Of a DNA stretch of 19,021 nucleotides, positions 6,859 through 14,029 are shown one piece after another (position 1 is the first letter of the stretch; every line of letters begins with the position of its first letter). The notes beneath the pieces are model-generated. The model was not told the DNA's origin, did not search any database, and saw only the letters and a list, made by a program, of their open reading frames with translations. Origin of the DNA: JAIRTY01 sp050257395 (GTDB lineage Bacteria > Actinomycetota > Actinomycetes > Streptosporangiales > Streptosporangiaceae); NCBI GenBank assembly GCA_050257395.1, contig JBLMWU010000101.1, positions 1 to 19,021 on the forward strand. The letters run 5' to 3'. The position numbers and the translations under genes were made by a program.

Positions 6859-8253
6859 ATGTCCCTGTCCATTCACCCGATCTCCCCCTACCCCGTCACC
6901 GGGCCGGTCCCCGGGCTGGCCGGCCAGCTGGTCCTGCCCGGTGACCCCGGTTTCGACCAGGCCCGGCAGGCGTGGAACCTCGCCGTCGACCAGCGGCCGG
7001 CGGCTGTCGTCGTACCCGAATCGCCAGCGGACGTAGCTGCTGCCGTCCGCTACGCAGCAGAGCGCGGCCTGCGGATCGCCCCGCAGGGCACCGGTCACAA
7101 TGCCGGGCCGCTCGGCTCGCTCGCCGACACCGTGCTGCTGCGCACCGGGCGCATGCGCGCCGTCCGGATCGACCCCCGGGCGCGGATCGCGCGGGTGGAG
7201 GCGGGTGCCGTCTGGCTCGACGTGGTGAACGCCGCTGCCCGGCACGGGCTCGCCGCCCTCGCCGGCTCCTCCCCCGATGTGGGCGTGGCCGGCTACACCC
7301 TGGGCGGCGGTGTGGGCTTCCTCGGCCGCAAGTACGGCCTGGCGGCCAGCAGCGTGCAGGCCATAGAGGTGGTGACCGCCGACGGGCGCCTGCGGCGCGC
7401 CGACCAGGAGCGCGAGCCGGACCTGTTCTGGGCCCTGCGCGGCGGCGGCGGCAGCTTCGGCGTGGTCACCGCGCTCGAGCTCCGGCTGTTCCCGCTGGCC
7501 GAGGCGTACGCGGGCGTGCTGTGGTATCCGATCGGGCGGGGACCGGAAGTGCTGCGCACCTGGGGCGACCTGACCCGCGGCGGCCCACCGGACGAGCTGA
7601 CCACCGTGGGCCGGTTTCTCCGCCTGCCGGAGGTCCCGCACATCCCGGCGGAGATCCGCGGCAAGTCGTTCGTGATCGTCGAGGCCTGCCACATCGGTGA
7701 CCCGGAGCAGGCCGACGAGCTGCTCGCCCCGCTGCGGGCTCTTGGGCCGGTCAGGGACACCATCGCCACCGTCCCGGTGCCCGCGCTCAGCCATCTGCAC
7801 ATGGACCCGGAGCAGCCCGTCCCGGGGGCCGGAGATGGCCTGATGCTCCGGGACCTGCCCGCCGAGGCGGTCGACTCCTTCGTCAGCGCCGCCGGTGCCG
7901 GTGCGGCATTCCCGCTGCTGTCAGCTGAGCTGCGCCACCTCGGCGGCGAGCTCGCCCGCCCACGGCCCGGCAATGGCGCGCTCGCCAGCATCGACGCGCA
8001 GTACTCGCTGTATGCGGTGGGCATGACCCCGCGCCCGGACATGGTGGCACCCGTCCGGGCGCAGGTCGAGGCGGTCAGGGCGGCGCTGGCGCCGTGGGCC
8101 GCGCAGCAGATGTACCTCAACTTCGCCGACACCCGGCGCGGCGCGCCGGAGTTCTGGACCGGGCCGGCCTATCAGCGGCTGCGCCAGATCAAGGCAGCTG
8201 TGGACCCCGGTGACCTGATCCGGTCCAACCACCCGGTCCCGCCCGCGGCGTGA
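6859..8253 (+). CDS. FAD-binding oxidoreductase, berberine-bridge-enzyme/VAO type
   Basis: This 464-residue flavoprotein has an N-terminal FAD_binding_4 domain (residues ~45-185). GTGH80NAGPLG carries the His that is usually linked to the FAD 8-alpha methyl in this family, and VGVAGYTLGGGVGFLGRKYG is the second FAD loop. The C-terminal berberine-bridge block is present (YLNFADTR, then RLRQIKAAVDPGDLIRSNHP). Bicovalent members also use a Cys just before the VGV loop; here the position reads SSPDVGV, so only the His link is expected. Such enzymes oxidise alcohols, sugars or late intermediates of natural products, using O2. There is no signal peptide, so it should be cytoplasmic. The gene stands alone on the plus strand, divergent from the acetyltransferase, and is closed by a strong hairpin. 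The substrate is unknown. Confidence 0.88.
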   Translation: MSLSIHPISPYPVTGPVPGLAGQLVLPGDPGFDQARQAWNLAVDQRPAAVVVPESPADVAAAVRYAAERGLRIAPQGTGHNAGPLGSLADTVLLRTGRMRAVRIDPRARIARVEAGAVWLDVVNAAARHGLAALAGSSPDVGVAGYTLGGGVGFLGRKYGLAASSVQAIEVVTADGRLRRADQEREPDLFWALRGGGGSFGVVTALELRLFPLAEAYAGVLWYPIGRGPEVLRTWGDLTRGGPPDELTTVGRFLRLPEVPHIPAEIRGKSFVIVEACHIGDPEQADELLAPLRALGPVRDTIATVPVPALSHLHMDPEQPVPGAGDGLMLRDLPAEAVDSFVSAAGAGAAFPLLSAELRHLGGELARPRPGNGALASIDAQYSLYAVGMTPRPDMVAPVRAQVEAVRAALAPWAAQQMYLNFADTRRGAPEFWTGPAYQRLRQIKAAVDPGDLIRSNHPVPPAA

Positions 8254-8258
8254 GCATC

Positions 8259-8294
8259 GCCGGGGCGGGCCTGTTCATCCCGGCCCGCCCCGGC
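8259..8294. terminator. Strong hairpin between convergent genes, probably bidirectional
   Basis: GCCGGGGCGGGCC and GGCCCGCCCCGGC form a perfect 13-bp stem around a 10-nt loop, 5 nt after the oxidoreductase stop. Being symmetric, it can also end minus-strand transcripts arriving from the FHA gene, whose stop is 105 nt away. No T-run follows on either side. Confidence 0.7.
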
Positions 8295-8313
8295 TCTTGG
8301 CGAAGGAGCAACG

Positions 8314-8418
8314 ATGCGTGTCCTCACCAGTGAGATATTCCGGTTCCTGACCCCGGCCAGTCGACCGCGCCAGGCGGCAACCTGTCAGGACAGAACAGCT
8401 AGCCGGCGTGGATGGTGA
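8314..8418 (+). CDS. Possible 34-residue small ORF with good ribosome site
   Basis: AAGGAG (8303-8308) lies 5 nt before an ATG that opens a 34-codon frame beginning MRVLTSEIFRFLTPASRP and ending at TGA. It lies just past the strong hairpin and overlaps the end of the convergent FHA gene by about 20 nt. The predicted peptide is basic, with no membrane segment or known motif. The only support is the ribosome-site spacing and the lower GC around 8320-8350. It may be a small protein, a leader peptide or chance. Confidence 0.25.
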   Translation: MRVLTSEIFRFLTPASRPRQAATCQDRTASRRGW

Positions 8419-9220
8419 TGACGGTCCAGGCGCCGAGGTGGATGGTGTCGCCATCGTGCAGGGCCACCTTCCCGCCCGCGGCCACGTCGTTCCCGTTGAC
8501 CTGGGTACCGTTCTCCGACCCGGGGTCGAGCAGCGACCAGCCGCCGTCCGGCTCGGCGACCAGGACCGCGTGCAGGCGGGAGATGCCGGGGTCGGTGGGC
8601 GGGCCGGTGAGGTCGATCTCGGGGTACAGGCCGCGGGAGGCGCTGTGACGGCCGATCCGCATCTCCTTGCCGGTCAGGGCGAACCGGCGTTCCGGGCAGT
8701 AGGCGGGGAACTCGATCGTCGCCGCGTCCGGGCCGCCGGCCGCGATCACCGCGTCGTAGTAGGCGCGGTCGCTGGCGGCCACCGCCGTCCAGGCCGGCCC
8801 GGCCGCAGGGCCGGCCGCACCGCCGGCCGCGGTCCCGGCAGCCGCCGGGGTGACCGCCGTGGCCGGGACCCCGCTGGCCGGGGCTCCGCTCGCCGGGCCG
8901 CTGGCCGCGGGGACACCGGCCGGCGCCGGGCCGGCCGCGGCCGCCCCCGTGGGCTGGGAGACCGGTGCCGCGGTGCCGGTGTCGAAGTCGTACCCGCAGG
9001 TCTCGCAGAAGCGGCCGGACTTGGCGGTCCCGCACTGCGGGCAGGGTTCGCCGCCGCCCGGCGGGCCACCCGCGGCGGCCGCGTCCGCCGGGCCGGGCGC
9101 GGAGGGCGGCGCGGCGGACGCCGCGTCCGGCGCGGCCGCCGGGGCACCGCCGATCTTCATCCCGCAGACGTCGCAGAAGTCGCTGCTGGCCGAGTCGTGA
9201 CCGGCCGGGCAGGTCGGCAT
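8399..9220 (-). CDS. FHA-domain protein with two N-terminal zinc ribbons
   Basis: The protein has 273 residues. Two Cys modules come first: C4/H8 with C16-x2-C19 (FCDVCGMKI), and C60-x2-C63 with C72-x2-C75 (CPQCG ... FCETCGYD). An Ala/Pro/Gly linker (~80-150) follows, then a C-terminal FHA domain with MRIGRH (187-192), ISRLHAVL (213-220) and ENGTQVNG (236-243). These supply the Gly-Arg, Ser-x-x-His and Asn-Gly residues that bind phosphothreonine. It should read phosphorylation made by the PknG-type kinase of the same operon. It is the last gene, 53 nt behind the VWA gene, with a GGAG site 7 nt before its ATG. It lacks the N-terminal ETTS phosphosite of mycobacterial GarA, so it is not an obvious GarA equivalent. 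Confidence 0.9.
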   Translation of the reverse strand: MPTCPAGHDSASSDFCDVCGMKIGGAPAAAPDAASAAPPSAPGPADAAAAGGPPGGGEPCPQCGTAKSGRFCETCGYDFDTGTAAPVSQPTGAAAAGPAPAGVPAASGPASGAPASGVPATAVTPAAAGTAAGGAAGPAAGPAWTAVAASDRAYYDAVIAAGGPDAATIEFPAYCPERRFALTGKEMRIGRHSASRGLYPEIDLTGPPTDPGISRLHAVLVAEPDGGWSLLDPGSENGTQVNGNDVAAGGKVALHDGDTIHLGAWTVITIHAG

Positions 9221-9273
9221 CCCTATCTCCGCCCCTTCCGTGGCATCCGGGCCGCCAGCTACTTCCTGGCCCG

Positions 9274-10572
9274 TTACTTCTTGGTCCGGACCGTCTTGGT
9301 GGACCTGGTGTCGAGCGCCATCTCGTCGGCGTCCTCGACCTGCTTCTTCAGCCGCACGGTGCCGGTGGCCGCGTCCACCACGTCGACCACCTTGGCCAGC
9401 AGCTTGGCGGTGTCCTCGTTACCGGACTCCTGGGCGATCTTGACCGCGCGGCCGAGCTTGGCCGTGGCCGTGTCCTCGTCGCCCTGCTTGCGGGCTTCCA
9501 GGCCCTCCTGGATCACCTGCGCCAGCTCGGCCTGCCCGGTGTAGTGGGCGACCTGCTGGTTGATCCGGGTCGACAGCCCCTCGTCGTCGGTCCAGACCGC
9601 CCGCACCAGTCCCTGCCCGAGGATCTGCGGCCCGGACGGCGAGCTCGCGACCAGGCTCACCCGGCCGGCCAGCATCTCCTGGCCGACGGTGCCCGGGGTG
9701 ACCTGGACGCACACGTGGTAGTCGCGGCTCTCCCCGCCGGCCCACGCCCCGGTCGGGTAGTCACCCGCCTGCGGCCCGGTCTGGGTGCGCCGCCCGGTCA
9801 GGTCCTCGACCGCCGGCGCGACCTGCTTGACGAACTGGATGCTGGCCTGCTGCGGCGTCCACACCCGCAGCGCCACGTCGGCGACCTGCTTGCCCATGGC
9901 GGCGGTCATCATGGCGGAGAAGTCGGCGGCCAGCCCGGCCGGGTCGGGCACGATATCCACGGTGCCGAGCAGCGCGCTGGAGATCCGGCGCAGCTCCGAC
10001 ACCTCCCAGTCGGTGCCGACCCCGCGGCAGTCGCAGGCGAACACGCCTTCGCACAGGCCGATGGCCGCGGTCAGCTGTTCCGGGGTCTCGTGCTGGTTCT
10101 TGCCGTCGGTGAGCAGGATGGCGTGCCGGATGGTGGCGCCCGGATAGGACATGAACATCTGATGGGCGAGGGTCAGCCACCGCCCGATGGCGGTGCCGCC
10201 GCCGGGCAGCAGCCCGGACACCGTCTGCTTCGCCCACTCGCGGGTCTGCGGGGTGGCCATGGTCAGCGTGCCATCCGGCGGGAACACCGGGACCGCCTGG
10301 TCGGTGCCGGCGATCACCGCGAACGCTACCCCGTCCCGGATCACGTCGATGGCCGCCGCGGTGGCCGCGCGGGCTTCGGCGATCTTGGTGCGCGGCGCGC
10401 TCATCGACCCGGAGCAGTCGATGATGATGATCTCCGCGCTGCCCGGGTCCGCGGCGGGCGCGGCAGACGCCTCGCCGGAGGCCGTCACCGTGACCACGGC
10501 GTTGACCTCCCGGCCGCCCTCGGGCAGGTACTCGTTCTGGTAGACGTCCACCGTGAAAGCAGGCTGGCTCAT
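9274..10572 (-). CDS. VWA-domain protein (TerY-P-like partner)
   Basis: In this 432-residue protein the VWA domain spans about residues 45-220. It has an intact metal-ion-dependent adhesion site: D52-x-S54-x-S56 (DCSGSM), T127 (GGGTAIG) and D156 (LLTDGKN). A beta-rich segment follows (~225-320), then a helical tail with a TPR-like stretch (TATAKLGRAVKIAQESGN). There is no signal peptide or membrane segment, so it should be cytoplasmic. VWA proteins of this type scaffold kinase-phosphatase modules through Mg2+-dependent binding. Its ATG overlaps the phosphatase stop by 4 nt (ATGA), and GAGGAGA lies 10 nt upstream, so it is both coupled and well initiated. Which partner it grips is inference. 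Confidence 0.9.
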   Translation of the reverse strand: MSQPAFTVDVYQNEYLPEGGREVNAVVTVTASGEASAAPAADPGSAEIIIIDCSGSMSAPRTKIAEARAATAAAIDVIRDGVAFAVIAGTDQAVPVFPPDGTLTMATPQTREWAKQTVSGLLPGGGTAIGRWLTLAHQMFMSYPGATIRHAILLTDGKNQHETPEQLTAAIGLCEGVFACDCRGVGTDWEVSELRRISSALLGTVDIVPDPAGLAADFSAMMTAAMGKQVADVALRVWTPQQASIQFVKQVAPAVEDLTGRRTQTGPQAGDYPTGAWAGGESRDYHVCVQVTPGTVGQEMLAGRVSLVASSPSGPQILGQGLVRAVWTDDEGLSTRINQQVAHYTGQAELAQVIQEGLEARKQGDEDTATAKLGRAVKIAQESGNEDTAKLLAKVVDVVDAATGTVRLKKQVEDADEMALDTRSTKTVRTKK

Positions 10573-11636
10573 GGACTCGGTTTCTCCTCGGCCGGGTCAG
10601 GAGGCTGGGGCGCGCCGCCGCCGTCCGGCGGGGCGGGTGGCGCGAGCGGGAACGGGATGAGCACCGCGGTCACGTTGTCGGCTCCGCCGGAGTCGACCGC
10701 GAAGGTGGCCAGCGCCCGGGCCGTGCCCAGCGGGTCGGTCAGGGCCGCTGGCAGCGCCCGGGCCGCCAGCCCGGCCGCGTCCGGCTGGTAGTTCCACAGC
10801 CCGTCCGAGCACAGCAGCAGGACCCCGCGGCCGGGCGGCTCGAAGCGCAGCACGTGCGGCTCGGCGCCGGCGAGGTCCGCGCCGAGCCACCGGGTGACGA
10901 CGTGGGCCTGGGCGGAGGCGAGCGCCTCGGCCTCCGGCATCCCGGCCGCGATCAGCTCCCTGGCCACCGAGTCGTCGGTGGTGAGCTGCTGTGACCCGGC
11001 GCCGGGCCCGTCGGCCAGCCAGTACGCGCGGCTGTCACCGAGCCAGCACACGATCGCCGCGTCGCCGGTCACCACGGCGGACACATAGGTGGCGGCGGGC
11101 GGGTCGGCCGCCGGCCCGGCCAGCGCGGCGACCGCGTCCGCGGCGGCCCTGGCGGCCGCCGCAGACGCCTCCTGCAGGTCGCCGCCTGCCTTGACGGCGC
11201 CGGCCAGCACCTGTGCGGACGCCCGGACCGCGGCCAGCGAGGCCTCGTCCGGGCGGGCGGAGGACGAGACCCCGTCGCACACCACGGCGACAACCGCGGG
11301 GCCCGCTTCGGTGCCCGCGGCGGCCAGCGCCATCGCGTCCTCGTTGCGGTGGTGGCGGATCCCGCGGTCGGTCACGCCGGCCAGCAGCCCCAGCCCGATC
11401 TCGACGTGGTCGCGGCCGGCCGGGAGCTTGTGACCGCAGGATTCGCAGTAACCGTCCGGGGTGATGGCCGACGTGATGCAGAACGGACAGCTCCGGGCGC
11501 CGGGGTCGCTGCCGTCGCTGACCATGACCGGGGCCAGCTCCGCCCCGCAGACCTCGCAGAAGCTGTCACCCGCGCTGACCGGCCCGCTGCAGGCGGGGCA
11601 CTGCCCGGCGGCCGGTGCCACCGCACCCGCGGTCAC
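10569..11636 (-). CDS. PP2C-type protein phosphatase with two N-terminal zinc ribbons
   Basis: The protein has 355 residues. Two zinc-ribbon modules open it: C13-x2-C16/C27-x2-C30 and C50-x2-C53/C64-x2-C67. The PPM/PP2C catalytic domain (~78-328) follows, with RNEDA (97-101), VVCDGVSSS (118-126), GDSRAYW (200-206), CSDGLWN (276-282) and GADNVTAV (318-325). These give the metal-binding Asp residues. A Pro-rich tail ends the protein. There is no membrane segment, unlike PstP/PrpC of the cell-division cluster. The gene starts with GTG inside the kinase stop (GTGA) and its own stop overlaps the VWA start (ATGA). It is the natural candidate to remove phosphates placed by the adjacent kinase, though substrates are inferred only from position. 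Confidence 0.93.
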   Translation of the reverse strand: MTAGAVAPAAGQCPACSGPVSAGDSFCEVCGAELAPVMVSDGSDPGARSCPFCITSAITPDGYCESCGHKLPAGRDHVEIGLGLLAGVTDRGIRHHRNEDAMALAAAGTEAGPAVVAVVCDGVSSSARPDEASLAAVRASAQVLAGAVKAGGDLQEASAAAARAAADAVAALAGPAADPPAATYVSAVVTGDAAIVCWLGDSRAYWLADGPGAGSQQLTTDDSVARELIAAGMPEAEALASAQAHVVTRWLGADLAGAEPHVLRFEPPGRGVLLLCSDGLWNYQPDAAGLAARALPAALTDPLGTARALATFAVDSGGADNVTAVLIPFPLAPPAPPDGGGAPQPPDPAEEKPSP

Positions 11637-14029
11637 AGCCAGGTCCTGGGGCGCACGTCGTTTGCCCGGTCCACCAGCGCGATGCGGCGGGTTTCGTCCG
11701 GCGCCAGCCTGGCCAGGGCCCGGTAACTGCCCTCGAGCCCGAGCCGCAGCCCGTGCTCCACCGGCTCGCAGCCGAGCAGGCGCACGGTGCCGATCGATTC
11801 GCCCGCGGCCACCCGTTCCAGCGCGGCCGCCAGGATGCCCGCGGTCAGCTGCTGCTGCCGCGCGGCGTCCAGGCTCAGGCTGCCCAGCAGGGTGGCCGCC
11901 GCCCGCAGGTCGCTGATGCTGGCTCCCCGGTGGTCGGTGCGCAGCAGGTGGATCCGGATGGCGGCGATCTGCGCGGCGGTGTAGTAGACCGACGTCTGCG
12001 GCACCGAGGCCAGCGCCGCGATCGCCCCGGGCCGGTCACCCGCGGCCACCAGCACCCGGGCGAGGCCGAACGCGGCGCTGACGTAGGAGCGGTCGACCGT
12101 CCACACCCGCCCGAAGTACCGGGTGGCGGCGGCCACGTCGCCCGCGGCCTCGGCGGCGAATCCCAGCGCGAGCTGCGTCGCGAGCTCGCCGGGCAGCTCG
12201 CCGTAGACGGCCTCGAAGGCGGCCCGGCTGGTGGCCAGCTGCCCCGCGCTGAGCTCCCGCAGGCCCTGGTACCAGATGACCCGCCAGTCGGCGCCCGGGT
12301 CGGCGGCCAGGCCCGCCAGGGTGGCGGCGGCTTCGTCCAGCGCGCCGGTGACGATCTGCGCCCGGGCCAGGGCCATCGCGGTCTCGGCCGACTCGGCGAC
12401 CGCCTGCGGCGTGCCCGCCTCGCCGCGGACGGCCGCGGTCAGCGCGCCGATCTGCGCGGCCGGGGCGAGGGTGCTGAGCGTGGCCAGGTACCCGGCCGCG
12501 GGGTCGGTGGTGTCCACCTGCGGGATCGGCAGCGCCGCGGCGATCTCGGCGGCGGCCGGCGGGGTCTGCACCGGCGCGGCCCCGTCCCCGGCGGCGGCGG
12601 CGCCGTCCGCGCCCGCCGCCTGCAGCTCCGGGCTGAACAGCCCGGAGAACGCGGGCCGTGGCATGCCGTCGGCGGTCGCCAGGACCTCCCGCAGCACCCC
12701 GGTGAGCTGCTCGCTCATCTCGGCCGCGGAGGCGAACCGGCGGGCCGGCACCGGGTCGGTGGCGCGGCTCAGCAGCCGGTAGAAGGACTCCTGCTGGGCC
12801 AGCAGCGGCACGCTCGCCCGGTCGGGCAGGCGGTCCTTGTAGGTGCTGGTGTAGCCGGTGAACTCGAAGGTGAGCACGGCGAGCGTGCGGCCGACCGTGT
12901 ACAGGTCGGACGGCACCGACGGGCCCTCGGTGCCGATCTCCGGCGCCTGGTAGCCGACCGTCCCGTAGATGGGGCTGTCCTCGTCGTCGATCCGCCGGAC
13001 CCCGCCCATGTCGATGACCTTGAGCATCTCCTCGGACTGGAGCACGTTGTCCGGCTTGAAGTCGCAGAAGACGAGGCCGCGGCCGTGCAGGTAGCTGAAC
13101 GCGTGGAGCACCTCGATGGCGTAGGCGATGGCGTGGTCCAGCGGTATCGACCGGCCCGCCTTCCGCTCGTCCTGGAGGATCTGCCGGAGCGAGCGGCCGC
13201 CCACGTACTCCATGACGATGTAGCCGGCGGTCTCCCCGCTGCCGGGGTCGGTGTGCTGGACGAAGTTGTAGATCCGGACGATGTTGGGGTGGTCCACCTC
13301 GGCGAGGAAACGGCGCTCGGCCACGGCGGCCGCCATCGCGTCGGCGTCGCCGGTGTTCAGCAGGCCCTTGAGCACCCGCCAGCTGTCACTGACGTTGCGG
13401 TCCTTGGCCAGGTAGATCCAGCCGAGCCCGCCGTGGGCGAGGCACCCGAGCACCTCGTACTGGCCGCCGACCAGATCCCCGGGCTTGAGCTTCGGGCTGA
13501 ACGAGAACGCCGTGCCGCAGTTGCGGCAGAAGCCCTCGGTCAGCCCGGGCCGGCCGTCCCGGGAGCGGCCCACCGGGTGCTCGCACTTGGGGCAGAACCG
13601 CTTGTTCTCGGGGACCTGCGGGTCCTTGAGCACGGCGCTGGCGGGGTCGTGGGCGGGCACCGGCGGGATGTCCACCAGCCCGGCCCCGAGGTTCCCGCGC
13701 GAGGACCGGCTGGTGGTGGTGCGGGTGCCGCGGGTGCCCGCCCGGCCCGAGGTCCCGGTGGAGGTCAGGAACGAGGCGAAGCTCTGGCTGGGGGTGCTGT
13801 CGGTGGTGGCCGGCGCGGCGGCGGGCGCGCCGGCCATGCCGCACACGTCGCAGTACCCGCCCTCGATGGTGCCGGTGCAGCCCGGCTGCGTGCAGCGGGT
13901 GGGCCCGCTGGCGGCGGACGGCGCCGCCGCGGCGGCGGGTGCGGCGGCCATGCCGCACACGTTGCAGTACCCATCCTCGATGGTGCCGGTGCAGCCCGGC
14001 TGGGTACAGGTGACCGCGGCCGTGGTCAT
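11633..14029 (-). CDS. pknG: PknG-type Ser/Thr protein kinase with zinc ribbons and TPR tail
   Basis: This is a 798-residue soluble kinase. Two near-identical zinc modules start it (C8/C13/C22/C25 and C46/C51/C60/C63), then a Ser/Thr-rich stretch (79-111), then the rubredoxin-like pair C146-x2-C149 and C168-x2-C171 typical of PknG. The kinase domain (~187-450) has the Gly loop LAHGGLGWIYLA, K221 (VLKGLL), E244 (FLAEVDHPNI), hinge YIVMEYVGG, catalytic D323 in FCDFKPDN, D340 in VIDMGG and GTVGYQAPE. The hinge, VLKGL and FLAEV blocks match PknG closely. The C-terminus (~505-798) is TPR-like. Mycobacterial PknG phosphorylates GarA and controls glutamate metabolism. The ATG at 14029 has GGAGG 8 nt upstream and overlaps the coiled-coil stop. 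The doubled extra zinc module is unlike mycobacterial PknG. Confidence 0.94.
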   Translation of the reverse strand: MTTAAVTCTQPGCTGTIEDGYCNVCGMAAAPAAAAAPSAASGPTRCTQPGCTGTIEGGYCDVCGMAGAPAAAPATTDSTPSQSFASFLTSTGTSGRAGTRGTRTTTSRSSRGNLGAGLVDIPPVPAHDPASAVLKDPQVPENKRFCPKCEHPVGRSRDGRPGLTEGFCRNCGTAFSFSPKLKPGDLVGGQYEVLGCLAHGGLGWIYLAKDRNVSDSWRVLKGLLNTGDADAMAAAVAERRFLAEVDHPNIVRIYNFVQHTDPGSGETAGYIVMEYVGGRSLRQILQDERKAGRSIPLDHAIAYAIEVLHAFSYLHGRGLVFCDFKPDNVLQSEEMLKVIDMGGVRRIDDEDSPIYGTVGYQAPEIGTEGPSVPSDLYTVGRTLAVLTFEFTGYTSTYKDRLPDRASVPLLAQQESFYRLLSRATDPVPARRFASAAEMSEQLTGVLREVLATADGMPRPAFSGLFSPELQAAGADGAAAAGDGAAPVQTPPAAAEIAAALPIPQVDTTDPAAGYLATLSTLAPAAQIGALTAAVRGEAGTPQAVAESAETAMALARAQIVTGALDEAAATLAGLAADPGADWRVIWYQGLRELSAGQLATSRAAFEAVYGELPGELATQLALGFAAEAAGDVAAATRYFGRVWTVDRSYVSAAFGLARVLVAAGDRPGAIAALASVPQTSVYYTAAQIAAIRIHLLRTDHRGASISDLRAAATLLGSLSLDAARQQQLTAGILAAALERVAAGESIGTVRLLGCEPVEHGLRLGLEGSYRALARLAPDETRRIALVDRANDVRPRTWL

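Noticed and set aside
6674..6859. N-terminal extension of the acetyltransferase to a TTG at 6859
   Set aside because: No GNAT homology in the extension and it would remove the divergent promoter gap; the GTG at 6673 gives the normal family length.
8965..10791. A 608-codon plus-strand open frame opposite the VWA gene
   Set aside because: Low-complexity translation, no domain; a shadow of the VWA and phosphatase genes.
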